A DNA stretch of 64,000 nucleotides from Pseudomonas sp. LBUM920 (lineage in GTDB: Bacteria > Pseudomonadota > Gammaproteobacteria > Pseudomonadales > Pseudomonadaceae). Shown in pieces: positions 42,742 through 53,278 of the stretch; position 1 is the first letter of the stretch; every line of letters starts with the position of its first letter. The DNA lies in NCBI RefSeq assembly GCF_003852315.1, contig NZ_CP027762.1, positions 6,305,501 through 6,369,500 of the forward strand, read 5' to 3'. The notes beneath the pieces were generated by a model. It worked only from the letters and a program-made list of their open reading frames with translations, had not been told where the DNA came from and did no database searches. The position numbers were made by a program, and so were the translations under genes.

Positions 42742-43464
42742 TCAGTCAGCCAGTGCGGCGTTCTGCAGTTCGAAGATTTCGGTCATGCCTTTCTGGGCCA
42801 GGGCCAGCATGGCGTTCAGGTCGGCCGGCTGGAATGGCGCGCCTTCGGCGGTGCCCTGCACTTCGATGAAACCACCGCTGCTGGTCATTACCACGTTCAG
42901 GTCAGTCTCGGCAGCCGAGTCTTCCAGATAGTCGAGATCCAGCACTGGCTCGCCCTGGTACATGCCCACCGATACGGCAGCGATCATCTGCTTGAGCGGG
43001 TCGCCGGCTTTCAGGCCGCCACGCTTCTTGATCACTTTCAGCGCATCAACCAAGGCCACCATGGCGCCGGTGATGGAGGCAGTGCGGGTGCCGCCGTCGG
43101 CCTGGATCACGTCGCAATCGACGTACAGGGTCACGTCGCCCAGCTTGGACATGTCCAGGGCTGCGCGCAGCGAACGGCCGATCAGGCGCTGGATTTCGAG
43201 GGTGCGGCCGCCTTGCTTGCCACGGCTGGCTTCACGCTGGTTACGCTCGCCGGTGGCGCGCGGCAGCATGCCGTACTCGGCGGTCAACCAACCCTGGCCC
43301 TGGCCCTTGAGGAAGCGCGGCACGCCGTTTTCGACGCTGACGGTGCAGATCACCTTGGTATCGCCAAACTCGACCAGTACAGATCCCTCGGCGTGTTTGG
43401 TGTAGTTGCGGGTGATGCGGATCGAGCGGAGCTGATCGGCAGCGCGACCACTTGGACGTTTCAT
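42742..43464 (-). CDS. rph: Ribonuclease PH
   Basis: This 240-residue phosphorolytic 3'-5' exoribonuclease trims tRNA 3' ends. The N-terminal MKRPSGRAADQLRSIRI is typical, as are the QADGGTRTASITGA phosphate site and the GLKAGDPL stretch. I start it at ATG 43464; the frame runs 13 codons further without conservation. It is divergent from yicC, with 217 bases between. Confidence 0.97.
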   Translation of the reverse strand: MKRPSGRAADQLRSIRITRNYTKHAEGSVLVEFGDTKVICTVSVENGVPRFLKGQGQGWLTAEYGMLPRATGERNQREASRGKQGGRTLEIQRLIGRSLRAALDMSKLGDVTLYVDCDVIQADGGTRTASITGAMVALVDALKVIKKRGGLKAGDPLKQMIAAVSVGMYQGEPVLDLDYLEDSAAETDLNVVMTSSGGFIEVQGTAEGAPFQPADLNAMLALAQKGMTEIFELQNAALAD

Positions 43465-43681
43465 AGGGGATACCTGTACGGAGGACGAAAAACTGCCGAG
43501 CATTATAGAGCCGCCAGCCGATTCGGGGCACTTCTAAAAAATTCGGTTACGAATGGCTGGCCTGGCGCCCATTGTTTGGGCGCGTTCGCCTCACTGCGCT
43601 ACAATCCTGCGCCTTCGCAGCCTGTCGGCTTCAATTTACCCATCAGCCCGTATTTGCGGGACTGCATCGCGAGGTACCTCC

Positions 43682-44545
43682 ATGGTGCACAGCATGACCG
43701 CCTTCGCCCGCGTCGAAAAAGCCGGTGCCCAAGGCACCCTGAGCTGGGAACTGCGCTCGGTCAACAGCCGTTACCTGGAGCCGCACCTGCGCCTGCCGGA
43801 ATCGTTTCGCGACCTCGAAGGCGCGGTCCGTGAAGCGCTGCGCCAGGGGATCTCCCGCGGCAAGCTGGAATGCACCCTGCGCTTTACCGAGGAAACCACC
43901 GGCAAGCCGTTGCAGGTGGATCGCGAGCGCGCCGCGCAACTGGTCGCTGCCGCTGAAACCATCGCCGGCCTGATCAAGCAACCCGCCGCGCTGAACCCGC
44001 TGGAAGTGCTGGCCTGGCCCGGCGTACTGGTGGCCGACGCAACCGACCCGCAGGCCCTCAATGCCGAAGCCCTCGCCCTGTTCAATCAGGGTTTGAAGGA
44101 GCTCAAAGCCGGCCGCGAGCGTGAGGGCGCCGAACTGGCGCGCCTGATCAGCGAGCGCCTGAGCGCGATCGAGGAAGACGTGGTCACCCTGCGCGAGTTG
44201 GTGCCGCAGATGCTCGCCACCCAGCGCCAGAAGGTTCTGGACCGTTTCACCGACATGAAGGCCGACCTCGACCCGACGCGCCTGGAACAGGAAATGGTGC
44301 TGCTGGCGCAGAAAAGTGACGTGGCCGAAGAGCTCGACCGCCTGAGCACCCACATCCTCGAGGTGCGCCGCGTGCTCAAGTCTGCCGGTGCCGCTGGTCG
44401 GCGCCTGGACTTCCTGATGCAGGAACTCAACCGCGAAGCCAATACACTGGGCTCCAAAGCGTTTGATCCGCGCAGCACCCAAGCTGCGGTCAACCTCAAA
44501 GTGTTGATCGAGCAGATGCGCGAACAAGTACAGAATATTGAGTAA
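43682..44545 (+). CDS. yicC: YicC-family endoribonuclease
   Basis: This 287-residue protein has the family's N-terminal MVHSMTAFARVEK block and the C-terminal RLDFLMQELNREANTLGSK stretch. E. coli YicC has been reported as an RNase acting on small RNAs such as RyhB. I start it at ATG 43682, which begins the conserved MTAFAR block; the frame is open for 43 codons further. It is followed by gmk after 10 bases. Confidence 0.93.
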   Translation: MVHSMTAFARVEKAGAQGTLSWELRSVNSRYLEPHLRLPESFRDLEGAVREALRQGISRGKLECTLRFTEETTGKPLQVDRERAAQLVAAAETIAGLIKQPAALNPLEVLAWPGVLVADATDPQALNAEALALFNQGLKELKAGREREGAELARLISERLSAIEEDVVTLRELVPQMLATQRQKVLDRFTDMKADLDPTRLEQEMVLLAQKSDVAEELDRLSTHILEVRRVLKSAGAAGRRLDFLMQELNREANTLGSKAFDPRSTQAAVNLKVLIEQMREQVQNIE

Positions 44546-44555
44546 GGCAACTTCC

Positions 44556-45176
44556 ATGACCCACAGCACCGGCACCCTTTACATCATTTCCGCCCCTTCG
44601 GGCGCGGGCAAGAGCAGCCTGGTCAAGGCCTTGACCGACGCTGACGAGCAGATCCGCATCTCGGTCTCGCACACCACCCGCGCCATGCGTCCGGGTGAAG
44701 TGAACGGCGTGCACTACCACTTCGTCGAGCGCACCGAGTTCGTCAAGATGATCGAGCACGGCGACTTCCTGGAGCGTGCCGAAGTGTTCGGCAACCTCTA
44801 CGGCACCTCGCAAAGCCACCTGCAGCAGACCCTGGACGAAGGCCACGACCTGATCCTGGAAATCGACTGGCAGGGTGCCGAGCAAGTGCGCCAACTGATG
44901 CCGAAGGCGCGTTCGATCTTTATCCTGCCGCCGTCGCTCGAAGCCTTGCACCAGCGCCTGACCAACCGTGGCCAGGACAGTGACGAGATCATCGAAGGCC
45001 GCATGCGTGAAGCCGTCAGCGAAATGAGCCACTACGTCGACTACGACTACCTGATCATCAATGACGATTTCGCCAGCGCCCTGGACGATTTGAAGGCGAT
45101 TTTCCGCGCCAATCAGCTCCAGCAAAAACGCCAACAGCAGCGTTTCGGCAAATTACTCGCCGAACTGCTTGGCTGA
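44556..45176 (+). CDS. gmk: Guanylate kinase
   Basis: This 206-residue nucleotide kinase converts GMP to GDP. The P-loop is SAPSGAGKSSL and the GMP-binding SHTTRAMRPGEVNGVHYHF follows. I choose ATG 44556 with AAGG upstream; the TTG at 44538 lies within yicC. It forms an operon with yicC, and rpoZ follows after a probable terminator. Confidence 0.97.
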   Translation: MTHSTGTLYIISAPSGAGKSSLVKALTDADEQIRISVSHTTRAMRPGEVNGVHYHFVERTEFVKMIEHGDFLERAEVFGNLYGTSQSHLQQTLDEGHDLILEIDWQGAEQVRQLMPKARSIFILPPSLEALHQRLTNRGQDSDEIIEGRMREAVSEMSHYVDYDYLIINDDFASALDDLKAIFRANQLQQKRQQQRFGKLLAELLG

Positions 45177-45245
45177 TTGGCTCTTCCCAAAACCGCTGCA
45201 AGGGCTTTACATTGGCACTTGTAGCCGTTTTGCGAGGCCGCGGGA

Positions 45246-45281
45246 AAAATCAGCGCTTCCCTAAACGCTGGTGATTTTTTA
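45246..45281 (+). terminator. Probable terminator after gmk
   Basis: AAAATCAGCG / CGCTGGTGATTTT pairs with a two-base bulge around a loop of about ten bases, ending in T6. It lies 70 bases past the gmk stop and before rpoZ. Confidence 0.65.
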
Positions 45282-45343
45282 AACTGTTCAGTCCGCTCGC
45301 CCAACCGGGCAGCGCGCATCTTGCATTCGCTCCGAGGAATACC

Positions 45344-45607
45344 ATGGCCCGCGTAACCGTTGAAGACTGCCTAGAACACGTGGATAACCGCTTTGAGCTG
45401 GTCATGCTCTCTACCAAGCGTGCCCGTCAACTGGCCACTGGCGGCAAAGAGCCCCTGGTCCAGTGGGAAAACGACAAGCCTACCGTTGTAGCCCTGCGTG
45501 AAATCGCTGAAGGCCTGATGAGCTACGAGTTCATCGCCAACGCCGAAATCGTTGAAGACGAACCGCTGTTTGCAGCGTTCGAGGACGAGTCCAACGAGGC
45601 CGTCTAA
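45344..45607 (+). CDS. rpoZ: RNA polymerase omega subunit
   Basis: This 87-residue subunit starts MARVTVEDCLEHVDNRFELV and has the conserved TKRARQLATGG, which contacts beta-prime. It supports RNA polymerase assembly and forms part of a ppGpp site. CGAGGAA precedes the ATG. It is co-directional with spoT, 60 bases downstream, the usual gmk-rpoZ-spoT order linking the enzyme subunit to ppGpp metabolism. Confidence 0.97.
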   Translation: MARVTVEDCLEHVDNRFELVMLSTKRARQLATGGKEPLVQWENDKPTVVALREIAEGLMSYEFIANAEIVEDEPLFAAFEDESNEAV

Positions 45608-45667
45608 GCCTATGCCTGGTCGACGTAGCACGGCGCGGGGTCACAGCCAACGGCAGGAGTTAATACT

Positions 45668-47773
<2,106 letters not shown>

Positions 47774-47797
47774 CCGATCTCTTACAAGGAGTCACTC

Positions 47798-48178
47798 ATG
47801 ACCAAGACTGTTATCACCAGCGACAAAGCCCCTGCCGCCATCGGCACTTACTCCCAGGCGATCAAGGCGGGCAACACCGTCTACATGTCCGGCCAGATTC
47901 CACTGGACCCAAAGACCATGGAGCTGGTTGAAGGCTTTGAAGCACAAACCGTCCAGGTCTTCGAAAACCTCAAGTCGGTGGCCGAAGCCGCTGGCGGTTC
48001 GTTCAAAGACATCGTCAAGCTGAACATCTTCCTCACTGACCTGAGCCACTTCGCCAAGGTCAACGAGATCATGGGCAAGTACTTCGAACAGCCGTACCCG
48101 GCCCGCGCCGCTATCGGCGTTGCCGCCCTGCCAAAGGGCGCACAGGTCGAGATGGACGCGATTCTGGTCATCGAGTAA
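47798..48178 (+). CDS. ridA: RidA-family deaminase, housekeeping copy
   Basis: This 126-residue protein is a canonical RidA of the archetype group: it has the N-terminal YSQAIKAGNTVYMSGQIPLDP and the C-terminal PARAAIGVAALPKGAQVEM, including the Arg that binds the substrate carboxylate. It hydrolyses 2-aminoacrylate and related enamines from PLP enzymes. It follows spoT by 24 bases with an AAGGAG site. The copy in the dad operon (21.8 kb) is a diverged paralogue. Confidence 0.95.
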   Translation: MTKTVITSDKAPAAIGTYSQAIKAGNTVYMSGQIPLDPKTMELVEGFEAQTVQVFENLKSVAEAAGGSFKDIVKLNIFLTDLSHFAKVNEIMGKYFEQPYPARAAIGVAALPKGAQVEMDAILVIE

Positions 48179-48185
48179 AACACCC

Positions 48186-48209
48186 GGCGCAGCCTCCACA
48201 GGCTGCGCC
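48186..48209 (+). terminator. GC-rich hairpin between ridA and the lipoprotein gene
   Basis: GGCGCAGCCT / AGGCTGCGCC forms a perfect 10-bp stem with a 4-base loop, 7 bases after the ridA stop. No T-run follows. It may attenuate readthrough into the lipoprotein gene, whose ATG is 26 bases further on. Confidence 0.65.
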
Positions 48210-48234
48210 GACTTCGTTTCAGAAGGATTTCGTG

Positions 48235-48978
48235 ATGCGCAAAGCGCTTGTAGCCTCTTCGTTGCTCGCCTTGTTGCTCGGCGGCTGCGCCAGCAACCCC
48301 GCCGACCTGGATGTGAGCGGCACCTGGATCAACCAGGCCGCCATCAACGCGGCAGCCAAGGGCGGCCCTTTGCGTGAAGCGCTGCAAACCTATGGTCCGA
48401 ACCTCGAATGGGAGGTCAACACCAAGGCTTCGCAGGCGCGTTACTACAACGGTTTTGAAGTCGCCGAAGGTAAGCTGCTCAGTGAGAAACCCGGCGCCTG
48501 GAGCGTCGATTTCTACGGCAGCTCCGCCACCGAACTCAAGCGCAAAGGCAAACAACTGCTGCAAGTGGCCAACGACAACGAGCCTGAGCAGCTGTTCGCC
48601 CGTGCCAACGACCCAGCTCCCGAAGGCGCGCCACTGGGCGCCAACTTCGAGCGCGCCCTGTATGCCGCCTATATGGGTGGCGACTGGAAGATCACCGACG
48701 GGAACGGCGACGGCGCCACGGTGCAGTTCCAGGCCGACGGCAAAGTCGCCGGTTTGCCCGGTGTCGATCGGTACTCGCTGTGCCTGGCGGGTGACTGCGC
48801 CTCAATGAGCGGCGGCTACGACAGTATCTGGCTGCAACTCAACGGCCAGGGCAACCCGTGGATCTTCGCGCGCAAAGGCAAGCAGCTGGAAATCTTCCAG
48901 GCCGTGAACACTGCGCAGGCGGATGAAGTGCCTTCGTTTACGCCGGGGCCACGGCAGTGGTTGTTGGAAAAACAGTGA
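48235..48978 (+). CDS. Lipoprotein of unknown function, paralogue A
   Basis: This 247-residue protein has a lipoprotein signal (LLLGGC, Cys18 followed by Ala-Ser, which suggests outer-membrane sorting). The rest has no family I recognise. It shares its whole length with the next gene: a common block DVSGTWINQAAINAAAKGGPL, a central YAAYMGGDWKI, a CLAGDCA Cys pair and the C-terminal FTPGPRQWLLEKQ. The Cys pair may form a disulfide in the periplasm. I use ATG 48235 over the GTG immediately before it. The gene may be in the spoT-ridA transcript. Confidence 0.85.
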   Translation: MRKALVASSLLALLLGGCASNPADLDVSGTWINQAAINAAAKGGPLREALQTYGPNLEWEVNTKASQARYYNGFEVAEGKLLSEKPGAWSVDFYGSSATELKRKGKQLLQVANDNEPEQLFARANDPAPEGAPLGANFERALYAAYMGGDWKITDGNGDGATVQFQADGKVAGLPGVDRYSLCLAGDCASMSGGYDSIWLQLNGQGNPWIFARKGKQLEIFQAVNTAQADEVPSFTPGPRQWLLEKQ

Positions 48979-49055
48979 TACAGAACAAAGAAGCCTACCG
49001 GCTCCTTTTTCTTTAGTCTGCGCCATGGTTTTTTCACCAGCAGACGGACCACTCC

Positions 49056-49793
49056 ATGCACACGCTACTCCTCATCAGCTTGATCCTGCTGGGCGGCTGC
49101 ACACACCTGCAGCAGCAAACCGCGGACATCAGCGGGCTATGGATCAACCAGGCCGCTATCGATACCGCCGCCCAGGGGCGGCCGCTGCTTAAAGCCCTGG
49201 ACGCCAACGGCATGAACCTGGAATGGAACATCGACACCCGTACCGGCAAAGCGCAATTCAGCACTGCGTTCGAGGAGGGTGAAGGCCAACTGCTGCAGAA
49301 GGCGCCTGGCATTTGGTCGGTGGATTACAACGGCCATGGCAGCGACGAATTGCAATTGAACGGCGAGCAACTGGTCCAACAGACCGGCAAGATTTACGCA
49401 GGGCAAACGTTTAGCCGCCCCATTCAACCCGCTGCCGCAGGTGCCAAGTGGGGCACGGCGTTCAGGCAAGCCCTGAACTCAGCCTACATGGGCGGTCAGT
49501 GGAAAATAATTGAAGGCCAAGGCACAGGCAACCTTGTGAAGTTCAGCGCCGATGGCAGCCTGTCCGGCCTGGGCAACAATGACCGCTATGAACTGTGCCT
49601 GGGAGGCGATTGCGCCACTCAAGGTGCCGGCAATGACGTCGTCTATCTGGGCAAAGGAGCGGTCGGCGATGGCTGGATTTTCGTGCGCTACGGCAAACAG
49701 TTGGAAATTCTGCAGGCGATCAACCTTTCCCAGCCAGATGAAATCCCCCAGCTCAGCCCTGGGCCACGCCAATGGCTGCTGGAAAAGCAGTAA
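49056..49793 (+). CDS. Lipoprotein of unknown function, paralogue B
   Basis: This 245-residue protein is a tandem duplicate of the gene just upstream. It has a short lipoprotein signal (ILLGGC, Cys15). The same blocks appear: DISGLWINQAAIDTAAQGRPL, YMGGQWKI, CLGGDCA and LSPGPRQWLLEKQ. I estimate about half the aligned residues are identical. The function is unknown. The ribosome site before the ATG is weak. The gene ends in a bidirectional terminator, shared with the convergent epimerase gene. Confidence 0.85.
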   Translation: MHTLLLISLILLGGCTHLQQQTADISGLWINQAAIDTAAQGRPLLKALDANGMNLEWNIDTRTGKAQFSTAFEEGEGQLLQKAPGIWSVDYNGHGSDELQLNGEQLVQQTGKIYAGQTFSRPIQPAAAGAKWGTAFRQALNSAYMGGQWKIIEGQGTGNLVKFSADGSLSGLGNNDRYELCLGGDCATQGAGNDVVYLGKGAVGDGWIFVRYGKQLEILQAINLSQPDEIPQLSPGPRQWLLEKQ

Positions 49794-49820
49794 CAAAAAA
49801 GGAGCCTCACGGCTCCTTCT
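49794..49820. terminator. Bidirectional terminator after lipoprotein B
   Basis: AAAAAAGGAGCC / GGCTCCTT with a TCAC loop directly follows the lipoprotein stop and precedes the stop of the convergent epimerase gene. Confidence 0.8.
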
Positions 49821-49826
49821 TCACAT

Positions 49827-50684
49827 CTAGCACTTACCTTCAAGGATCGCCGCGTACCCTTCGCGATAAGTCGGGTAGGTCGGCACCCAGCCCAACGCCT
49901 TGGCTCGGGCATTGCTGCATTGCTTGCTGCCAGCGCGGCGCACACTGGCGTCGTCAGCCCATTCGGTCACGCCCAGGTAGTCGCGCAACCAACCCACCAC
50001 TTCTGCCAAGGGCGCGGGCGCATCGTCAACGCCGATGTAAATGCTGTCCAGCGAACCGCCCTGCTCCACATGCCGCAGCAGGAAGGCCAGCAATCCGGCA
50101 GCGTCATCCGCGTGAATCCGGTTGCCATATAAAGGGGGATCAACCGCCACGCGATAGCCTTGGCGCACTTGGGTCAGCAGCCATTCACGGCCGGGCCCAT
50201 AGATACCGGTCAACCGCACGATGCTCGCCGGAATACCGCTATTGAGCGCCACTTGCTCAGCTTCCAGCATTACCTGGCCGGAATACCCTTTCGCTTGAGT
50301 GTCGGACGTTTCGTCGACCCACTCACCTTTCTGCTGGCCGTACACACTGCTGCTCGACACAAACAGCAAATGCTTGGGCTCCTGGCCGTAGTCGTTCAGC
50401 CACTCCAACACATGCTGCAGCCCTTGCACGTACGCCGCACGATAGCCGGCCTCATCGTGGTCGGTCGCCGCGGAGCAATACACCAGATAATCCACTGCGC
50501 CGATCGGCCAAGTGTCAGGGCAATCCTTTTTGAACAGGTCACCTGCGATGCCGATGACACCCTCTGGCAGGCGTGAAATATCACGTCGCAGGCCATGAAC
50601 CTCCCATTCCGAGGCCAGCAATTGGCTAGCCAGCCGACTACCCACATCGCCGCAACCGGCAATCACAACAGAAGGCGCAGACAT
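49827..50684 (-). CDS. NAD-dependent epimerase/dehydratase-like protein (YeeZ-like)
   Basis: This 285-residue extended short-chain dehydrogenase has the dinucleotide motif VVIAGCGDVGSRLA at the N-terminus and the SSSSVYGQQKGEW block with catalytic Ser and Tyr around residues 115-122. The usual YxxxK lysine appears to be missing (Tyr followed by GQQK, one residue long), so catalysis is uncertain. The family is atypical and uncharacterised in E. coli (YeeZ). GGAG is seven bases before the ATG at 50684; a GTG lies immediately upstream. Confidence 0.85.
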   Translation of the reverse strand: MSAPSVVIAGCGDVGSRLASQLLASEWEVHGLRRDISRLPEGVIGIAGDLFKKDCPDTWPIGAVDYLVYCSAATDHDEAGYRAAYVQGLQHVLEWLNDYGQEPKHLLFVSSSSVYGQQKGEWVDETSDTQAKGYSGQVMLEAEQVALNSGIPASIVRLTGIYGPGREWLLTQVRQGYRVAVDPPLYGNRIHADDAAGLLAFLLRHVEQGGSLDSIYIGVDDAPAPLAEVVGWLRDYLGVTEWADDASVRRAGSKQCSNARAKALGWVPTYPTYREGYAAILEGKC

Positions 50685-50773
50685 CACAAAACTCCATTCT
50701 TAAAGGCGCAGATTAGCCGCCGAAGATGACCAGCGGCCAGCAAAACGACAAATTAAGTAACTGTATTACTTTT

Positions 50774-50792
50774 GTTAACAAGAATTACTTGC
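50774..50792. promoter_or_regulatory. Candidate Fur box upstream of exbB
   Basis: GTTAACAAGAATTACTTGC matches 11 of 19 positions of the Fur consensus GATAATGATAATCATTATC. It lies in an AT-rich stretch about 80-100 bases before exbB. Iron regulation is expected for an exbB-exbD-tonB operon, but the match alone is modest. Confidence 0.4.
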
Positions 50793-50873
50793 AATAATAA
50801 CCGCCCATTTGTCCTCGACCCATCAGGGTCTGGCAGGACGATCACTCATTTTTTTCTCTTAGGTCCGGCCAGC

Positions 50874-51854
50874 ATGACACGTAATACAAACCCCGCTTCG
50901 CCAACCAAGCCTCTCAGCCCATCTCGCGCCTGGCGTGCGATTGCTGCGCTGCTGTTCAGCGTTCTGCTGGCACCGACCGCCGCTTTCGCTGACGCGACCG
51001 CCCCAGCCACTCCGGCCGCGGCCCAACAGAACGCAGCCACGCCGCCAGCCCCTGCCGCAGCACCTGTGGCCACCGACCCGGCCCAGGCTGCAGCCCCTGC
51101 GCCTGCCGACGACTCCGGTGTTGTCCTGGAAGAAGACAACAGCCTGGGCATGGCCCATGACCTGTCCCCGTGGGGCATGTACCAGAACGCTGACGTGGTG
51201 GTAAAAGCCGTCATGATCGGCCTGGCCATCGCCTCGATCATTACCTGGACCATCTGGATCGCCAAGGGCTTCGAGCTGCTGGGCGCCAAGCGTCGCCTGC
51301 GCACTGAAATCGTCCACCTGAAAAAAGCCACCACCCTCAAGGAAGCCAGCGACACCGCTACCAAGAAGGGCACCCTGGCCAACCTGCTGGTCCACGACGC
51401 GCTCGAAGAAATGCGCTTGTCGGTCAACACCCGCGAAAAAGAAGGCATCAAGGAACGCGTCAGCTTCCGCCTCGAGCGCCTGGTGGCGGCCTGCGGTCGT
51501 AACATGAGCAGCGGCACCGGCGTGCTCGCCACTATCGGTTCCACCGCGCCGTTCGTGGGTCTGTTCGGTACCGTGTGGGGCATCATGAACAGCTTCATCG
51601 GCATCGCCAAAACCCAAACCACCAACCTCGCCGTCGTTGCCCCAGGCATCGCCGAAGCCCTTCTGGCAACCGCACTGGGCCTGGTTGCCGCGATTCCTGC
51701 GGTGGTGATCTACAACGTCTTCGCCCGTTCCATTGCCGGCTACAAGGCTCAGGTATCGGACGCATCGGCAGAAGTCCTGCTGCTGGTCAGCCGCGACCTC
51801 GATCACGCCCCTACCGAGCGCAGCTCGCAACCGCACATGGTGAAAGTGGGGTAA
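50874..51854 (+). CDS. exbB: TonB-system energiser ExbB
   Basis: This 326-residue inner-membrane protein forms the proton-driven motor with ExbD. An N-terminal signal-like helix (about 19-38) is followed by a long Ala/Pro-rich periplasmic linker (40-85), characteristic of the Pseudomonas form. The three ExbB helices follow, at about 108-130, 225-250 and 270-295, with FVGLFGTVWGIMNSFIGIAK the conserved family block. I start it at ATG 50874 (MTRNTNPASP). It begins a three-gene operon with exbD and tonB. Confidence 0.95.
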   Translation: MTRNTNPASPTKPLSPSRAWRAIAALLFSVLLAPTAAFADATAPATPAAAQQNAATPPAPAAAPVATDPAQAAAPAPADDSGVVLEEDNSLGMAHDLSPWGMYQNADVVVKAVMIGLAIASIITWTIWIAKGFELLGAKRRLRTEIVHLKKATTLKEASDTATKKGTLANLLVHDALEEMRLSVNTREKEGIKERVSFRLERLVAACGRNMSSGTGVLATIGSTAPFVGLFGTVWGIMNSFIGIAKTQTTNLAVVAPGIAEALLATALGLVAAIPAVVIYNVFARSIAGYKAQVSDASAEVLLLVSRDLDHAPTERSSQPHMVKVG

Positions 51855-51860
51855 TCGGCC

Positions 51861-52286
51861 ATGGGCCTGCATTTGAATCAAGGCGACGATGAACTCGTCG
51901 AGAACCACGAAATCAACGTCACCCCGTTTATTGACGTGATGCTGGTGCTGCTGATCATCTTCATGGTGGCGGCACCGTTGGCCACCGTGGACATCAAGGT
52001 CGATCTGCCGGCCTCCAGCGCCAAGCCTGCGCCGCGTCCAGAGAAGCCGATCTTCCTCAGCGTCAAGGCGGACCAACGCCTGTTCCTGGGCGAAGAAGAA
52101 GTCAAAGCTGAAACCCTGGGCCCGGTGCTCGACGCCAAGACCCAAGGCAAGAAAGACACGACGATCTTCTTCCAGGCCGACAAAGGCGTGGACTACGGCG
52201 ACCTGATGAGCGTGATGGATGCCCTGCGGGCAGCCGGCTACCTCAAGGTAGGCCTGGTCGGACTTGAGACGGCAGCCAAGAAATGA
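51861..52286 (+). CDS. exbD: TonB-system protein ExbD
   Basis: This 141-residue protein has one N-terminal transmembrane helix (about 20-42, VTPFIDVMLVLLIIFMVAAPL) containing the essential Asp26 in the family motif PFIDVML. The periplasmic domain follows. It starts six bases after the exbB stop and overlaps tonB by four bases, so translation is coupled. Confidence 0.96.
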   Translation: MGLHLNQGDDELVENHEINVTPFIDVMLVLLIIFMVAAPLATVDIKVDLPASSAKPAPRPEKPIFLSVKADQRLFLGEEEVKAETLGPVLDAKTQGKKDTTIFFQADKGVDYGDLMSVMDALRAAGYLKVGLVGLETAAKK

Positions 52287-53032
52287 TCACGACGCGCCAC
52301 AAACTGACGCGTTATGGCACCAGCCTCGCCGTCGTGCTGGGCGTGCATGCCGTCGCGATCATCATCGCGCTTCAATGGTCCGCGCCGCATCCGGTGACGC
52401 TGCCACCGGCCGCCATGGTCATCGACCTGGCGCCGATGCCGGCACCACCGCCTCCCGCGCCGCCCAAGGTGGTCACGCCGCCACAGCCGCCGGCGCCGGT
52501 GGAAGAGCTGCCTTTGCCGAAACTGGCCGAGGCGCCCAAGCCAACGATCCAGGTGCCCAAGCCGGTCAAGCCCAAGCCCAAACCCCAGCCGCCCAAGCCA
52601 GTGGAGAAAAAGCCCGAGCCGCCCAAGGAGAAACCTTCCGAAGAGCCGCCGAGCGAAACCCCACCGACGAATACGCCGGCGGAAAAATCCGCTCAACCCG
52701 TGCCCGGCCCGTCGCCAGCCCAGGTAGCAGCGAAAGCGTCCTGGGAAGGCACCCTGCTGGCGCACTTGCAGAAGTACAAGAAGTACCCGCCAGGCGCTCA
52801 ACAGCGTGGCAAAGAGGGGCTTAACCGCCTGCGCTTCGTGGTCGATGCCGAAGGCAATGTGCTGTCCTACGAGTTGGTGGGCCGCTCCGGCAACGCCGAC
52901 CTGGACCGCGCGACCCTGGACATGATTCGTCGTGCCCAGCCATTGCCCAAGCCGCCGGCCGACATGTTGAAAGGCGGCAGCGTCGAGATCGTCGCGCCGT
53001 TTGTTTACAACATCGAGAAGCGTCGCCGCTAA
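52283..53032 (+). CDS. tonB: TonB energy-transducing protein
   Basis: This 249-residue protein has one N-terminal helix (about 13-32), a long Pro/Lys-rich periplasmic spacer (about 45-150, mostly PKPVKPKPKP-type) and a C-terminal beta-alpha-beta domain ending PLPKPPADMLKGGSVEIVA, with YPPGAQQRGKEG at its start. It transmits force to TonB-dependent outer-membrane receptors for siderophores and vitamins. Its ATG overlaps the exbD stop by ATGA. This copy is one of several expected in a pseudomonad. Confidence 0.96.
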   Translation: MITTRHKLTRYGTSLAVVLGVHAVAIIIALQWSAPHPVTLPPAAMVIDLAPMPAPPPPAPPKVVTPPQPPAPVEELPLPKLAEAPKPTIQVPKPVKPKPKPQPPKPVEKKPEPPKEKPSEEPPSETPPTNTPAEKSAQPVPGPSPAQVAAKASWEGTLLAHLQKYKKYPPGAQQRGKEGLNRLRFVVDAEGNVLSYELVGRSGNADLDRATLDMIRRAQPLPKPPADMLKGGSVEIVAPFVYNIEKRRR

Positions 53033-53050
53033 GGATTGCCAAGCAGGCCA

Positions 53051-53141
53051 ATGCGGGAGCGAGCTTGCTCGCGAAAGCGCAGTGTCAGTCGATACATTCT
53101 TCACTGACACCGCGCATTCGCGAGCCAGTGCGCTCCCACAT
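53051..53141. repeat. REP doublet, type A
   Basis: ATGCGGGAGCGAGCTTGCTC at the left faces GAGCCAGTGCGCTCCCACA at the right. It is the most degenerate doublet, with several substitutions (CGGGAGCGAGC; GAGCCAGTGC). It lies between tonB and oxyR, which have the same direction. Confidence 0.8.
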
Positions 53142-53278
53142 TTTGTTTGTTGAAGCTAAAAATCCATTTTTCAGTTAAATCCGAGCCACTCCCCGCTCAA
53201 TCCCCAGCAAAGTTCTGATAACGTGCGTCTATCGATTGCAGCCGGTATGCTTGGCTCGCAACCTCATGGACGCCCGCT

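Noticed and set aside
48986..49013. Terminator between the two lipoprotein genes
   Set aside because: AGCC/GGCT with a TACC loop has only a 4-bp stem, although followed by T5; too weak to list.
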